A stretch of 35,943 nucleotides of DNA from NCBI GenBank assembly GCA_900539185.1, contig UQBG01000021.1, forward strand, positions 1 to 35,943. Direction: 5' to 3'. Shown one piece after another: positions 8,820 through 16,911 of the stretch. Numbering within the stretch: the stretch's first letter is position 1; each line of letters starts with the position of its first letter. Under the pieces are notes generated by a model. The model did not search any database and had not been told where the DNA came from. It worked only from the letters and a program-made list of their open reading frames with translations. A program made the position numbers and the translations under genes. This DNA comes from an uncultured Clostridium sp. GTDB lineage: Bacteria; Bacillota; Clostridia; Lachnospirales; Lachnospiraceae.

Positions 8820-10142
8820 TTACCATAAGCTATATAAGAACTCTTCATCTGCCATATGTACTTTACAGTTATTCGTCAGCAGTACCTGATTACCCGGAAG
8901 CACCTGATCTCCGTTTACATAGGTTGCATTTGTCGAATGTTCATCTCTTATATAATAAGCTCCATTATGCCGAATAATCGTACAATGTACCCGACTGATT
9001 GCTGAATTGCCGGTAATTGTATAATCCACACCGGTCTGAGACTTTCCGATCACAAAGATATCTCCGGTAAGTGCGATCGTCTCTCCGGTTCTCACACGTA
9101 CGAGATGCGGATGTGGTACAGCCTGCATAACCGGCTGCTGTGGTGCGGTCTGCTGTGGCATCGTCGGTTGCTGTGTTTCCGGCGACCGTAAAGTAGACGT
9201 CTGTCCATTCATTCTTTCGATCTTAGCACTCATCTCTTCCGGCATTGGTTCAAACTCAATTTCATCCTCCTGAATTACACCTGTAGGTGCTACCTGAGCC
9301 GGAGCTACAGGTGTAACATTCTCTGCCGGTGCTGCCTGAACTGTCAACGGAACCTCCGTCGGTGCCTCATCTGCTATCGGTGTTGGTTCTACTACCGGTG
9401 CCGGCTCTACTGCTACAGGTTCCGGTTCTACTACCGGCGTCGGCTCTACTGCTACAGGTTCCGGTTCTACTACCGGCATCGCCTCTACCGCTACCGGCTC
9501 CGGTTCTACTACCGGCGTCGGCTCTACTGCTACAGGCTCCGGTTCTACCACCGGTACCGGCTTTTCTTCCTCGATCGAAATACCTGCATCCATCATCAGT
9601 CCATGGATCTGACGCAGGAATGACTTCAGTTCAAACTCCCGGTTCAGTGCAGATAACAACTTTGCTACATAGTCGCCATCCTCACTATTCAGATAAACTG
9701 CATTTGCCAAAATATTTCGGAAGAATGCTGTAATCATATCCGTATCCAGCTCTGCTGCCAGCTTTCCCGGCATACAGATGATCTCTACTCCTGCCTGTTC
9801 CTTCTGATATATGTATCTGGTATCCAGTACAACATAGTTCAAATTGATCCCTTTTTCTTCCATCTGAACCATTGCATGCACGATATTCTCAAAGGAAACC
9901 AGAATCTGCTTCTGTGTAACGACATCCTTCAGTACCTGATCCATACTTTCCCGGTCGTCCACATAGGCATACATATAATTATGTCCATCCTCATAGGCTG
10001 CGCCCATCGGCAGTATCCCGGCTAATGTGCCCTCCTTACACTGCTTCAGCACCAGACCATCCATCATCTCACCCTGCTGAATCTGATACTCTATAACGGC
10101 TCTTCCATCACGTATGGATTGCTTCAAAAGTTCTGCTTTCAT
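8820..10142 (-). CDS. FHA-domain protein with conserved N-terminal domain and Pro/Glu/Val repeat linker
   Basis: A 440-residue cytosolic protein and first gene of the phospho-signalling operon. Residues about 1-190 form a globular N-terminal domain resembling the DUF6382 type found before FHA domains in Clostridia (from memory, unchecked). Residues about 195-270 are a linker of 13-residue PVVEPEPVAVE-type repeats. The FHA domain is C-terminal, about 350-440, with IGKSQ, the phosphothreonine-binding SRVHC, and STNATYVNG, where Ala replaces the usual Gly of STNGT. FHA domains bind phosphothreonine peptides, so this is the likely reader of kinase products, with the TTVL repeats as candidate ligands. 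The start has GGGAGGT seven bases upstream, and a sigma-A promoter lies just beyond. Confidence 0.9.
   Translation of the reverse strand: MKAELLKQSIRDGRAVIEYQIQQGEMMDGLVLKQCKEGTLAGILPMGAAYEDGHNYMYAYVDDRESMDQVLKDVVTQKQILVSFENIVHAMVQMEEKGINLNYVVLDTRYIYQKEQAGVEIICMPGKLAAELDTDMITAFFRNILANAVYLNSEDGDYVAKLLSALNREFELKSFLRQIHGLMMDAGISIEEEKPVPVVEPEPVAVEPTPVVEPEPVAVEAMPVVEPEPVAVEPTPVVEPEPVAVEPAPVVEPTPIADEAPTEVPLTVQAAPAENVTPVAPAQVAPTGVIQEDEIEFEPMPEEMSAKIERMNGQTSTLRSPETQQPTMPQQTAPQQPVMQAVPHPHLVRVRTGETIALTGDIFVIGKSQTGVDYTITGNSAISRVHCTIIRHNGAYYIRDEHSTNATYVNGDQVLPGNQVLLTNNCKVHMADEEFLYSLW
9384..9556 (-). repeat. 39-bp in-frame repeats encoding the PVVEPEPVAVE linker
   Basis: Four full and one partial unit of a 13-residue repeat make an extended, acidic, Pro-rich tether between the N-terminal domain and the FHA domain. 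DNA units are nearly identical. Linker length could vary between strains. Confidence 0.85.
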
Positions 10143-10196
10143 CTGTGTAACCTCCCACTTAAACCTTAATTTAAAATAACCCTAATGTTACTACTT

Positions 10197-10225
10197 ATCT
10201 TATGCTTTTTCCCAGTGAAAGTCAA
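10197..10225 (-). promoter_or_regulatory. Sigma-A-type promoter of the phospho-signalling operon
   Basis: On the minus strand TTGACT (10225-10220) and TAAGAT (10202-10197) are separated by 17 bp. Transcription would start near 10190, about 48 bases before the FHA gene's ATG. The 278-bp region 10143-10420 is the divergent control region shared with the sigma-factor gene. Confidence 0.7.
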
Positions 10226-10330
10226 CCAACGTTTCTATTTATATAGTATTCCTCCTCATATTTTATGTCAATATTTATTTTATTTTTTACTTGTATTTTA
10301 CATTCTGCTTTTCTTTCTTTTTCTCTTATG

Positions 10331-10346
10331 TAATAATAATAATAAT
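10331..10346. repeat. Short TAA trinucleotide tract
   Basis: Five TAA units lie in the AT-rich divergent intergenic region, about 75 bp before the sigma-factor start codon. It is a simple repeat and could alter spacing if it varies. I see no confident promoter for the sigma gene; TACGAT near 10388 is only a weak candidate -10. Confidence 0.5.
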
Positions 10347-10420
10347 GATTTTCTATGCAACACTTTTGATCTTTTTTCACACTTATACGATAGAAATGCA
10401 TTTCAGAGAGAGGTGAATAC

Positions 10421-10930
10421 ATGAACCTGCCGGAGGAGGAACTGTTGGTCAAACGAGCCTGTAACCACGATACAGATGCCTTTGCCCAACTATATGAATC
10501 GATTTACAAAGATTTATACCGCTTTGCACTCTATACCCTGGGAGACCCTGCTGACGCTGAAGATGTTGTCAGCGATACCGTTACGGATGCCTTTGCTACC
10601 ATACATAAACTAAGGACCGCAGCCGCATTTCGTGGGTGGATCTTCCGTATCCTGACAAACAAGTGCAAAATACGCTTAAAAAACTATACGAAACGACCAT
10701 TAGAGTTGGATACCGATATTCAGATGCCGGATCGCAACTATGCAGAGATCCAGGATGTACGGAATGCGTTTGCCCGATTAAACGAACGGGAACGTCTGAT
10801 CCTGTCCCTGACCGTCTTTGCCGGTTATTCTAACGAAGAAGCTGCCAGCCTGCTACAGCTAAAGGCCGGAACCTTGCGTTCTATCAAAAGCCGTGCGATG
10901 GATAAACTAGAATCAGAACTAAAATTATAG
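10421..10930 (+). CDS. ECF-type RNA polymerase sigma factor
   Basis: A 169-residue sigma-70-family factor of extracytoplasmic-function type. Region 2 covers about residues 15-85 (AFAQLYESIYKDLYRFA, then DAEDVVSDTVTDAFATIHKL and FRGWIFRILTNKC, the core-binding and -10-recognising helices). Region 4 covers about 110-165 (RLNERERLILSLTVFAGYSNE, then LKAGTLRSIKSRAMDKL, the -35-recognising helix-turn-helix). There is no sigma 1.1 or region 3. The membrane beta-propeller gene follows 13 bp downstream on the same strand, an arrangement usual for a sigma factor with its membrane regulator. It is divergent from the FHA operon, so control of that operon is possible, though the promoter found there looks like sigma-A. 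Its regulon is unknown. Confidence 0.93.
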   Translation: MNLPEEELLVKRACNHDTDAFAQLYESIYKDLYRFALYTLGDPADAEDVVSDTVTDAFATIHKLRTAAAFRGWIFRILTNKCKIRLKNYTKRPLELDTDIQMPDRNYAEIQDVRNAFARLNERERLILSLTVFAGYSNEEAASLLQLKAGTLRSIKSRAMDKLESELKL

Positions 10931-10943
10931 AAGGAGGATTCCT

Positions 10944-12962
10944 ATGAACGAAACCGAATTTCAAGAAAAGCTGCGGGAGCGAACGGATGCAACACCGATC
11001 CCCGACTCCCTGTCGCCAGATCATATAAAAGAACACTTACAAGCACCCAAGCCAAAGCGGAAATGGTATCGCCGGCCGTGGGTCGGAGTGGCTGCCGCCT
11101 GTCTGTTACTGGGCATCGTCACAGCCGGTGTCGTGACGGTTCCGCTCCTCCGACAACCCCTGTATGACAACTCCGAAAACGACTCGCTTTCCCCAAATGC
11201 AGATTCCGATATGCAGGCAGACGCCGCAGATCAGTCAAATGATTCCGATTCTTATCGTGATTTTAACGATGATGATACCTTTCATGACAAAGGAACGATC
11301 GCCAGTGCAGACAGCTATCGCCAGCTCTATCGCATGGCAAAAGATCGCGCGTTTCCGGAATCTGCGGAGTCTGTCCAACACGGAGCCGCAGATGTCAGAG
11401 CATCAGACTCCTACTATGACACCAATTCACAGGTAGCAACCGTTGCAGAGGCAGATATCGTCAAAACAGACGGACAGTATCTCTACTCAGCGTTTCGGGA
11501 AAGCGGATCTACCCTGAACGCAGTTGCCATCGCGAAAACAAAGAACGGATCTCTAACCGCCTGCAGTGTTATTACACCGGCTCAGGATCTGTCCGATTCT
11601 ATAGTTTCCGACAGCTCTGAGTTTCAGCTAAAGGAGCTGTACATTTATGACCAGACCTTGATTCTGCTGTGCTATACGGATAATCAGACGCAGGTCGTAC
11701 TATATGATGTGAGTAATCCGAAGAAGCCATCCTTTATCCGTTCTCTTTCCCAGTCCGGTGCCTATGTCAGCTCCCGTCTAGCAGACGGATATCTTTATAC
11801 CTTTACGGATCGGCTGATGGCTTCTCCGAACCGCTACCGTGCTTTCTCCGATTATCTGCCATATGCAGAACAGCAGCCGTTGGCCTGTGATGACATCTAT
11901 CTGCCGGACTACACAGAGTCCTACCGGTATCAGATCATATCCGGACTGGATATCAATGACAGCAGTCACTTCATCAGCACGAAGGCGATCCTTGCGGATT
12001 CAAACACCTATTATGTCAGCGATTCAAATATCTACTTTGCAGTGGAAAAATGGGCGGGAGTCGGAACGAATACGGAGCTTTTAAAGTTCTCTTATACAGA
12101 CGGACAGGTCACCCCGCAGGGCAGTGTGACCTTTGACGGAAGTCTGCTGAATCAGTTTTCTCTGGATGAGTATCAGGGCTATCTCCGACTGGTTGCTACC
12201 GTTTATAACTATGGATCAACCACCGGAACCACCAATGCACTCTATATTATCGACTCTGATATGAATCTGGTTGGCTGTATTGACGAGCTGGCACCTACGG
12301 AACAGATTTACTCCGCCCGCTTCATGGGGGATACCGGTTATTTTGTCACATATCGGAACATGGATCCACTGTTTTCCGTCGATCTGTCAGATCCTGAGAA
12401 TCCAAAGGTAATGGATGCATTAAAGATCCCCGGTTTTTCCAGCTATCTGCATTTTTATTCCGATCACCTGCTACTGGGATTCGGAAAGGAAATCGATCCT
12501 ACAACCGGAGAGTTTCTAGGATTAAAGCTGTCAATGTTTGACATTTCCGATCCATACCATATCGTGGAGATCGATAAGACCGTACTACCGGAAGCTCAGT
12601 ATTCACCGGTATTGGATAACCATAAGGCTCTGATGATTGATCCGAAAAAGAATCTCATCGGCTTCTATGTGGAAAGCTATGATACTGTAAACTATGACTA
12701 TCAGGAGGAATACCGGATCTACTCCTACACCGACGGTTCAGGCTTTGAAAAGAAATTCACCTGCCGGATCAATGAGGATCCGATTCTATCCTATGATACT
12801 GCTTATTCTTCTACAAACGATCGCATCCGGGGACTCTATATCGGCAATTACCTGTATCTGGTCAACGGAAGTGCCATCTGTTCCTACTCTCTTACAGACT
12901 ATCAGCCGGTCGAGGGCGTGATCGTCCGCGGAGACGGACAGCCAGAGCACACACGCTATTAA
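10944..12962 (+). CDS. Membrane-anchored beta-propeller protein (candidate sigma-factor regulator)
   Basis: A 672-residue type II membrane protein. About 45 cytoplasmic residues precede one membrane segment (WVGVAAACLLLGIVTAGVVTV). An acidic Asp/Ser-rich linker follows to about residue 120. The large extracytoplasmic part matches the clostridial 'beta propeller domain' family (PF09826 from memory), with QVATVAEADIVKTDGQYLY opening the propeller and blades such as LILLCYTDNQTQVVLYDVSNP. The start has AAGGAGG at proper distance. It is co-transcribed with the ECF sigma gene, so the short cytoplasmic segment may bind the sigma factor, but I see no standard anti-sigma zinc-finger motif. A strong terminator follows the stop. 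The ligand sensed is unknown. Confidence 0.85.
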   Translation: MNETEFQEKLRERTDATPIPDSLSPDHIKEHLQAPKPKRKWYRRPWVGVAAACLLLGIVTAGVVTVPLLRQPLYDNSENDSLSPNADSDMQADAADQSNDSDSYRDFNDDDTFHDKGTIASADSYRQLYRMAKDRAFPESAESVQHGAADVRASDSYYDTNSQVATVAEADIVKTDGQYLYSAFRESGSTLNAVAIAKTKNGSLTACSVITPAQDLSDSIVSDSSEFQLKELYIYDQTLILLCYTDNQTQVVLYDVSNPKKPSFIRSLSQSGAYVSSRLADGYLYTFTDRLMASPNRYRAFSDYLPYAEQQPLACDDIYLPDYTESYRYQIISGLDINDSSHFISTKAILADSNTYYVSDSNIYFAVEKWAGVGTNTELLKFSYTDGQVTPQGSVTFDGSLLNQFSLDEYQGYLRLVATVYNYGSTTGTTNALYIIDSDMNLVGCIDELAPTEQIYSARFMGDTGYFVTYRNMDPLFSVDLSDPENPKVMDALKIPGFSSYLHFYSDHLLLGFGKEIDPTTGEFLGLKLSMFDISDPYHIVEIDKTVLPEAQYSPVLDNHKALMIDPKKNLIGFYVESYDTVNYDYQEEYRIYSYTDGSGFEKKFTCRINEDPILSYDTAYSSTNDRIRGLYIGNYLYLVNGSAICSYSLTDYQPVEGVIVRGDGQPEHTRY

Positions 12963-12974
12963 AACTACTATCAA

Positions 12975-13016
12975 AATCCCCCTGAAACTATGGATTCTTC
13001 CATGTTCAGGGGGATT
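12975..13016. terminator. Bidirectional Rho-independent terminator
   Basis: AATCCCCCTGAA (12975-12986) and TTCAGGGGGATT (13005-13016) form a perfect 12-bp stem, with an inner ATGGA/TCCAT pairing in the loop. It sits between the convergent beta-propeller and mltG genes and probably ends both transcripts. Confidence 0.85.
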
Positions 13017-13059
13017 CTCATTTTATCAACCAATTAATATTCTTTATTCGGATTTCTGC

Positions 13060-14103
13060 CTACTGTGTCTGCAAATGTTCCTCATAGGTTTCTGTAAATA
13101 TATGGCTTCCCGTTTCCTCATTATCTACATGATAATAAAGATAATTATGCGTTTCCGGATATAACACTGCCCGGATCGATACTTCGCCGGGATTACAGAT
13201 CGGTCCGACCGGAAGCCCTGTATACTTATAGGTATTATATGGAGAGTCGATCTCCAGATCCTCATAGGTTACCTCTGACTTATCATAGATACCATTTGTG
13301 ATCGGATATAACACCGTCGGACACATCTGAAGCATCATTCCCTGTTCCAGTCGGTTATTAATAACGCCTGCTATGATCGGACGTTCCTCATCCAGCTTTG
13401 CTTCCCGTTCTACGATGGAAGCTCGGGTCACAACCTCGAACGCACTATAGCCCATAGCATCTGCCTGACTTCTCATAGTCGAATCATAGACCTCAGAGAA
13501 CTTCTGAAGCATACTATCCACCAAGTCATGTGCTGTCGTATCTTCATAGATATCATAGGTGGCAGGGAACAAAAAACCCTGTAACCGATACTCTACATTT
13601 ACCCCTTCCGGGATGCTGTCCAGGAAATCATAATCATAGGCGTCTTCCTGTACGGCATTTAAGAATTCATCCTGCGTAAACAGCCCCTGCTCCGATACAC
13701 GGGCAGCGATCTGTTCAATGGAAAATCCCTCCGGAATCGTCAGCGTTGCCTTCACCGTTTTGGCTGGCTCCACCTTGCCTAGGATCTCTATCATCTCCCA
13801 GGTACTCATTCCTGTATTCAACGTGAACTCACCCGGCTGCAGTACCCCCCGGTACTCGGACTCCTTCACGCGCTTGACAAACGCCGATGGGAACTGAATC
13901 AGTCCCTTTTCCTTCAGGATCTGCGCGATCTGCTTCGTTGCCGCTCCTTCCGGGATCACAACGGTTACATCCTCTCCCACCGTCGATTTGGTACCCTGAT
14001 ACTCCTCCTGATACACCCGGTAACGGCTGTATCCATAGATCAGACTTGCCAGTGCGACCACCAAAATCACGGATATAATAATTAACGGTTTTGGATTCTT
14101 CAT
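13060..14103 (-). CDS. mltG: Endolytic murein transglycosylase MltG (YceG-like)
   Basis: A 347-residue cell-wall enzyme anchored by an N-terminal membrane helix (residues about 7-27). It cuts nascent glycan strands near the membrane and helps set strand length. A LysM-like domain comes first (VTVVIPEGAATKQIAQILKEKGLI), then the YceG catalytic domain. Landmarks are EYRLQGFLFPATY, ASIVEREA with the presumed catalytic E232, LQMCPTVLY, and the conserved SPYNTYKYTGLPVGPICNPG. The C-terminus SHIFTETYEEHL is also typical. Length is normal. It is third in a probable lysA-like, cyclophilin, mltG operon, 15 bp after the cyclophilin stop. Confidence 0.96.
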   Translation of the reverse strand: MKNPKPLIIISVILVVALASLIYGYSRYRVYQEEYQGTKSTVGEDVTVVIPEGAATKQIAQILKEKGLIQFPSAFVKRVKESEYRGVLQPGEFTLNTGMSTWEMIEILGKVEPAKTVKATLTIPEGFSIEQIAARVSEQGLFTQDEFLNAVQEDAYDYDFLDSIPEGVNVEYRLQGFLFPATYDIYEDTTAHDLVDSMLQKFSEVYDSTMRSQADAMGYSAFEVVTRASIVEREAKLDEERPIIAGVINNRLEQGMMLQMCPTVLYPITNGIYDKSEVTYEDLEIDSPYNTYKYTGLPVGPICNPGEVSIRAVLYPETHNYLYYHVDNEETGSHIFTETYEEHLQTQ

Positions 14104-14118
14104 AGGCCTGTCCCCTGC

Positions 14119-14637
14119 TTACATCTTCTCCGGTTCCGGATACTCTACGCCAAAGGTATCCACCGTAATACTCTTTATCTTCTGCTCTTCTACCGGACGA
14201 TCAGAATAATCAGTCTTTGTCTCGGCAATCTTGTTTACTACATCCATGCCCTCTGTGATCTTACCAAATGCTGCATAAGAGCCGTCCAGATGCGGAGCTG
14301 CCTTATGCATGATAAAGAACTGCGAACCGGCTGAATCCGGATGCATTGCCCGTGCCATAGAAAGCACACCCTCTGTATGCTTCAGATCATTCTTTACACC
14401 GTTCATGGCGAACTCACCCTTGATGCTGTAGCCCGGTCCTCCGGTACCGATGCCGTCCGGACAGCCACCCTGAATCATAAAGCCCTTGATGACTCTGTGA
14501 AAGATCAGTCCATCATAAAAGCCCTTCTTTACCAGAGAAATAAAGTTATTTACAGAGATCGGAGCCACCTCCGGATAAAGCTCTGCTTTCATTACATCTC
14601 CGTTTTCCATTGTTATCGTTACGATTGGATTTGCCAT
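14119..14637 (-). CDS. Cyclophilin-type peptidyl-prolyl cis-trans isomerase
   Basis: A 172-residue cytosolic cyclophilin that catalyses cis-trans isomerisation at proline bonds. The single-domain fold is complete: FHRVIKGFMIQGGCPDGIG near residues 50-68 with catalytic Arg and Gln, then SMARAMHPDSAGSQFFI and the HLDGSYAAFGKITEGMDVV region. There is no signal peptide. I chose ATG 14637 because AAGGAGG lies eight bases upstream; the upstream ATG at 14658 would overlap that ribosome binding site and the preceding gene. It lies 13 bp after the decarboxylase gene. Confidence 0.95.
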   Translation of the reverse strand: MANPIVTITMENGDVMKAELYPEVAPISVNNFISLVKKGFYDGLIFHRVIKGFMIQGGCPDGIGTGGPGYSIKGEFAMNGVKNDLKHTEGVLSMARAMHPDSAGSQFFIMHKAAPHLDGSYAAFGKITEGMDVVNKIAETKTDYSDRPVEEQKIKSITVDTFGVEYPEPEKM

Positions 14638-14650
14638 TCTTATTTCCTCC

Positions 14651-15910
14651 TTATACATCTAAGTCCCAGAAGCCTTCCAGTGTTGCGAAGTAATCTTCCG
14701 GTGTCTCTGCCCGGCGAATCAGAAGCGTCGAGCCATCTTCCCGAAGCAGCACCTCTGCTGACTTCAGCTTACCATTGTAGTTATAGCCCATGGCAAAACC
14801 ATGTGCACCTGTATCGTGGATCACCAGAAGATCTCCCATATCGATCTTTGGAAGCATCCGGTCAACCGCGAACTTATCATTATTCTCACACAAAGAACCG
14901 GTGACATCATACATATGATCACATGGCTCCTGTTCTTTTCCCATGACAGTTATATGGTGATAAGCTCCATACATAGCCGGACGCATTAGATTGACTGCAC
15001 AGGCATCCACCCCGATATATTCCTTATAGGTGTGCTTCTCATGGATCGCCTTTACGACCAAATGACCATATGGTGCCAGCATAAATCTTCCCAACTCGGT
15101 AAAGATCTTAACATCTCCCATACCGGCCGGAACCAGTACTTCATCATATACCTCATGCACGCCTGCGCCGATGGCTAAGATATCATTTGGCTCCTTATCC
15201 GGTGTATACGGGATTCCCACACCGCCGGACAGATTGATAAAGCTCAGCTTAACACCCGTCTTTTCTTTAATCTCAACTGCCAGTTCAAATAAAATCTTTG
15301 CCAATGCCGGGTAATAGGCATTGGATACCGTATTGCTGGCCAGAAATGCATGCATGCCGAAGGTTTCTACGCCCAGCTCCTTCAGTCTGCTATATGCCTC
15401 CAGAATCTGTTCCTTTGTCATACCATACTTAGCATCTCCCGGATTATCCATAATATCCGTTCCGAGTTCGAATACGCCGCCCGGATTGAACCGGCAGCTG
15501 ATTTTCTTTGGAATCCCTGCACTTTCCTTCAGGAAATCAATATGAGTAATATCATCCAGATTGATCGTGGCATCCAGCTCCCTTGCCTTACGGAATTCCT
15601 CCGCCGGTGTATCATTGGAAGAAAACATGATATCATTTCCCGCAAACCCCATACGCTCAGACATCATCAGCTCGGTTAAGGAAGAACAATCTGTGCCACA
15701 GCCCTCTTCCTTTAGGATCTTCAAAATGGTCGGATTCGGCGTTGCCTTTACTGCAAAATATTCCTTAAATCCAGGATTCCATGCAAATGCCTGCTTCAGT
15801 TTTCTTGCATTTTCACGAATCCCCTTCTCATCATACAGATGAAATGGTGTTGGATACTTCTTTACAATCTCGTCTAACTGCTCCTTTGTTACAAAAGGTA
15901 CTTTCTTCAT
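14651..15910 (-). CDS. Diaminopimelate decarboxylase-like PLP enzyme (divergent LysA)
   Basis: About 419 residues of the fold-type III group 4 decarboxylases (LysA, ornithine/arginine decarboxylases). LysA makes lysine from meso-diaminopimelate. The PLP lysine is K55 in YFAVKATPNP, and the second domain has GSLCENNDKF and GYNYNGKLKSAEVL. Two signature sites differ from classical LysA: the usual G-H-F-H-I-G-S segment reads GMHAFLAS, and AGAY reads TGAH. The substrate is therefore less certain; a divergent clostridial LysA is most likely. ATG 15910 is preferred over 15922 because AGGAG abuts the 15922 codon with no spacing, although 12 bases to 15910 is long. It heads the operon with the cyclophilin and mltG. 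Confidence 0.85.
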   Translation of the reverse strand: MKKVPFVTKEQLDEIVKKYPTPFHLYDEKGIRENARKLKQAFAWNPGFKEYFAVKATPNPTILKILKEEGCGTDCSSLTELMMSERMGFAGNDIMFSSNDTPAEEFRKARELDATINLDDITHIDFLKESAGIPKKISCRFNPGGVFELGTDIMDNPGDAKYGMTKEQILEAYSRLKELGVETFGMHAFLASNTVSNAYYPALAKILFELAVEIKEKTGVKLSFINLSGGVGIPYTPDKEPNDILAIGAGVHEVYDEVLVPAGMGDVKIFTELGRFMLAPYGHLVVKAIHEKHTYKEYIGVDACAVNLMRPAMYGAYHHITVMGKEQEPCDHMYDVTGSLCENNDKFAVDRMLPKIDMGDLLVIHDTGAHGFAMGYNYNGKLKSAEVLLREDGSTLLIRRAETPEDYFATLEGFWDLDV

Positions 15911-15955
15911 CGGTTTTATCATCTCCTGCTCTTATATGTGGACATTATCGAACAA

Positions 15956-15984
15956 ATCATACTATATTTACCGGAAAATAGCAA
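15956..15984 (-). promoter_or_regulatory. Candidate sigma-A promoter of the decarboxylase-cyclophilin-mltG operon
   Basis: Minus-strand TTGCTA (15984-15979) and TATGAT (15961-15956) are 17 bp apart, about 45 bases before the decarboxylase start and just downstream of a terminator. The -35 is a weak match. Confidence 0.5.
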
Positions 15985-15991
15985 TGAAAAC

Positions 15992-16033
15992 AAAAAAATC
16001 AGACGCTGCAAAAACCACATCGTCTGATTTTTT
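15992..16033. terminator. Bidirectional Rho-independent terminator after the YesL gene
   Basis: TCAGACG (15999-16005) pairs with CGTCTGA (16021-16027), and flanking A and T runs extend the stem. On the minus strand it ends the YesL transcript. Confidence 0.85.
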
Positions 16034-16053
16034 CTATTTATTCCTCTGTCTCA

Positions 16054-16803
16054 TTATTCCTCTGTCTCATGACTGTTTTTCTTAGCTGCCTCATCTTCCT
16101 TCTGCTGCCGGCGTACCTCATCAAAGTCTACTTCCACATCGAAGTCATAATCATCCTCTGTAATCTTGCCATCATCCTCCGCAATATAACCCAGTTTCTT
16201 AAAAATCTTCTCGTAACTGTATACCAGAAGGAATCCGATCGGTCCTGCTCCAAACAACAGTGCCAATGTCAAAAAGATCAAAGAGTTATATCCCAGATAT
16301 ACCAGTGCTCCCAGCACAATCACTACCGAAACACTCATCGGAAGATGCGTGAGTGCCAGTAAAAACGCATTCTGCATCGTTTTCCCTATAGTATTCTCAA
16401 ACCGTGTCTGAAGCGGGAATACAAAGGTCAGTATCAGCAGCCAGATCGCTACTAATATCAGACTGAATATAAACATAACCAGGCACAGGGTATCATCCCG
16501 CCGGCTCATCCAGAAGTATACATCGACTCCGAATACAAAGCCCGTAACCAGCATAATCAGCCATATGATCGTAGCCTTTTTGAAGTTCTTTCCAAAGCCG
16601 GAGAAAAAACGCTTGAAAATATATCCGTCTTCCTTTCGCATAGAATCCATCGCGGCATAATAAAGCCCACAGGCAGATGCTCCGATCGTTATAACCGGCA
16701 GGGAGGTCACAATAAACAGCAGCCCTGCAATCAGCATATCGGTAAAGCGACATACCGCCTTCCATACCGGATTATTTTCTCCAAATGTACCATAGTTTGA
16801 CAT
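16054..16803 (-). CDS. YesL-family (DUF624) multi-pass membrane protein
   Basis: A 249-residue integral membrane protein. The N-terminus has the family signature: FTDMLIAGLLFIVTSLPVIT as first membrane helix, then GASACGLYYAAMDSMRKEDG and a basic loop with FFSGFGKNFKKA. Further hydrophobic helices lie near residues 75-92, 105-125, 150-170 and 172-190. The last 50 residues are a charged cytoplasmic tail (DDYDFDVEVDFDEVRRQQKED). YesL proteins often sit beside carbohydrate ABC transporters and two-component systems, but here the gene is alone with its own promoter and terminator, and its role is unknown. The last coding bases and the stop are duplicated just downstream. Confidence 0.85.
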   Translation of the reverse strand: MSNYGTFGENNPVWKAVCRFTDMLIAGLLFIVTSLPVITIGASACGLYYAAMDSMRKEDGYIFKRFFSGFGKNFKKATIIWLIMLVTGFVFGVDVYFWMSRRDDTLCLVMFIFSLILVAIWLLILTFVFPLQTRFENTIGKTMQNAFLLALTHLPMSVSVVIVLGALVYLGYNSLIFLTLALLFGAGPIGFLLVYSYEKIFKKLGYIAEDDGKITEDDYDFDVEVDFDEVRRQQKEDEAAKKNSHETEE

Positions 16804-16864
16804 TTTATAATCTCCATTTCATCTCATCCGTTCATGTGTAATATATCTTTTACACTCACATCCT

Positions 16865-16893
16865 ATCATAGTGGAATATAAGACGAAATTCAA
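16865..16893 (-). promoter_or_regulatory. Sigma-A promoter of the YesL gene
   Basis: Minus-strand TTGAAT (16893-16888) and TATGAT (16870-16865) are 17 bp apart, about 62 bases before the start codon. Confidence 0.65.
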
Positions 16894-16911
16894 GTTAAAA
16901 TATTATAAACC

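Noticed and set aside
9329..9733. Plus-strand open frame rich in Leu/Pro/Val
   Set aside because: It is the antisense shadow of the PVVEPEPVAVE repeat linker; repetitive codons remove stops on both strands.
844..10142. Type VI or type VII secretion locus, since kinase/PP2C/FHA sets occur there
   Set aside because: No structural secretion genes (EssC, WXG100, VipA/B, ClpV or similar) are in the window.
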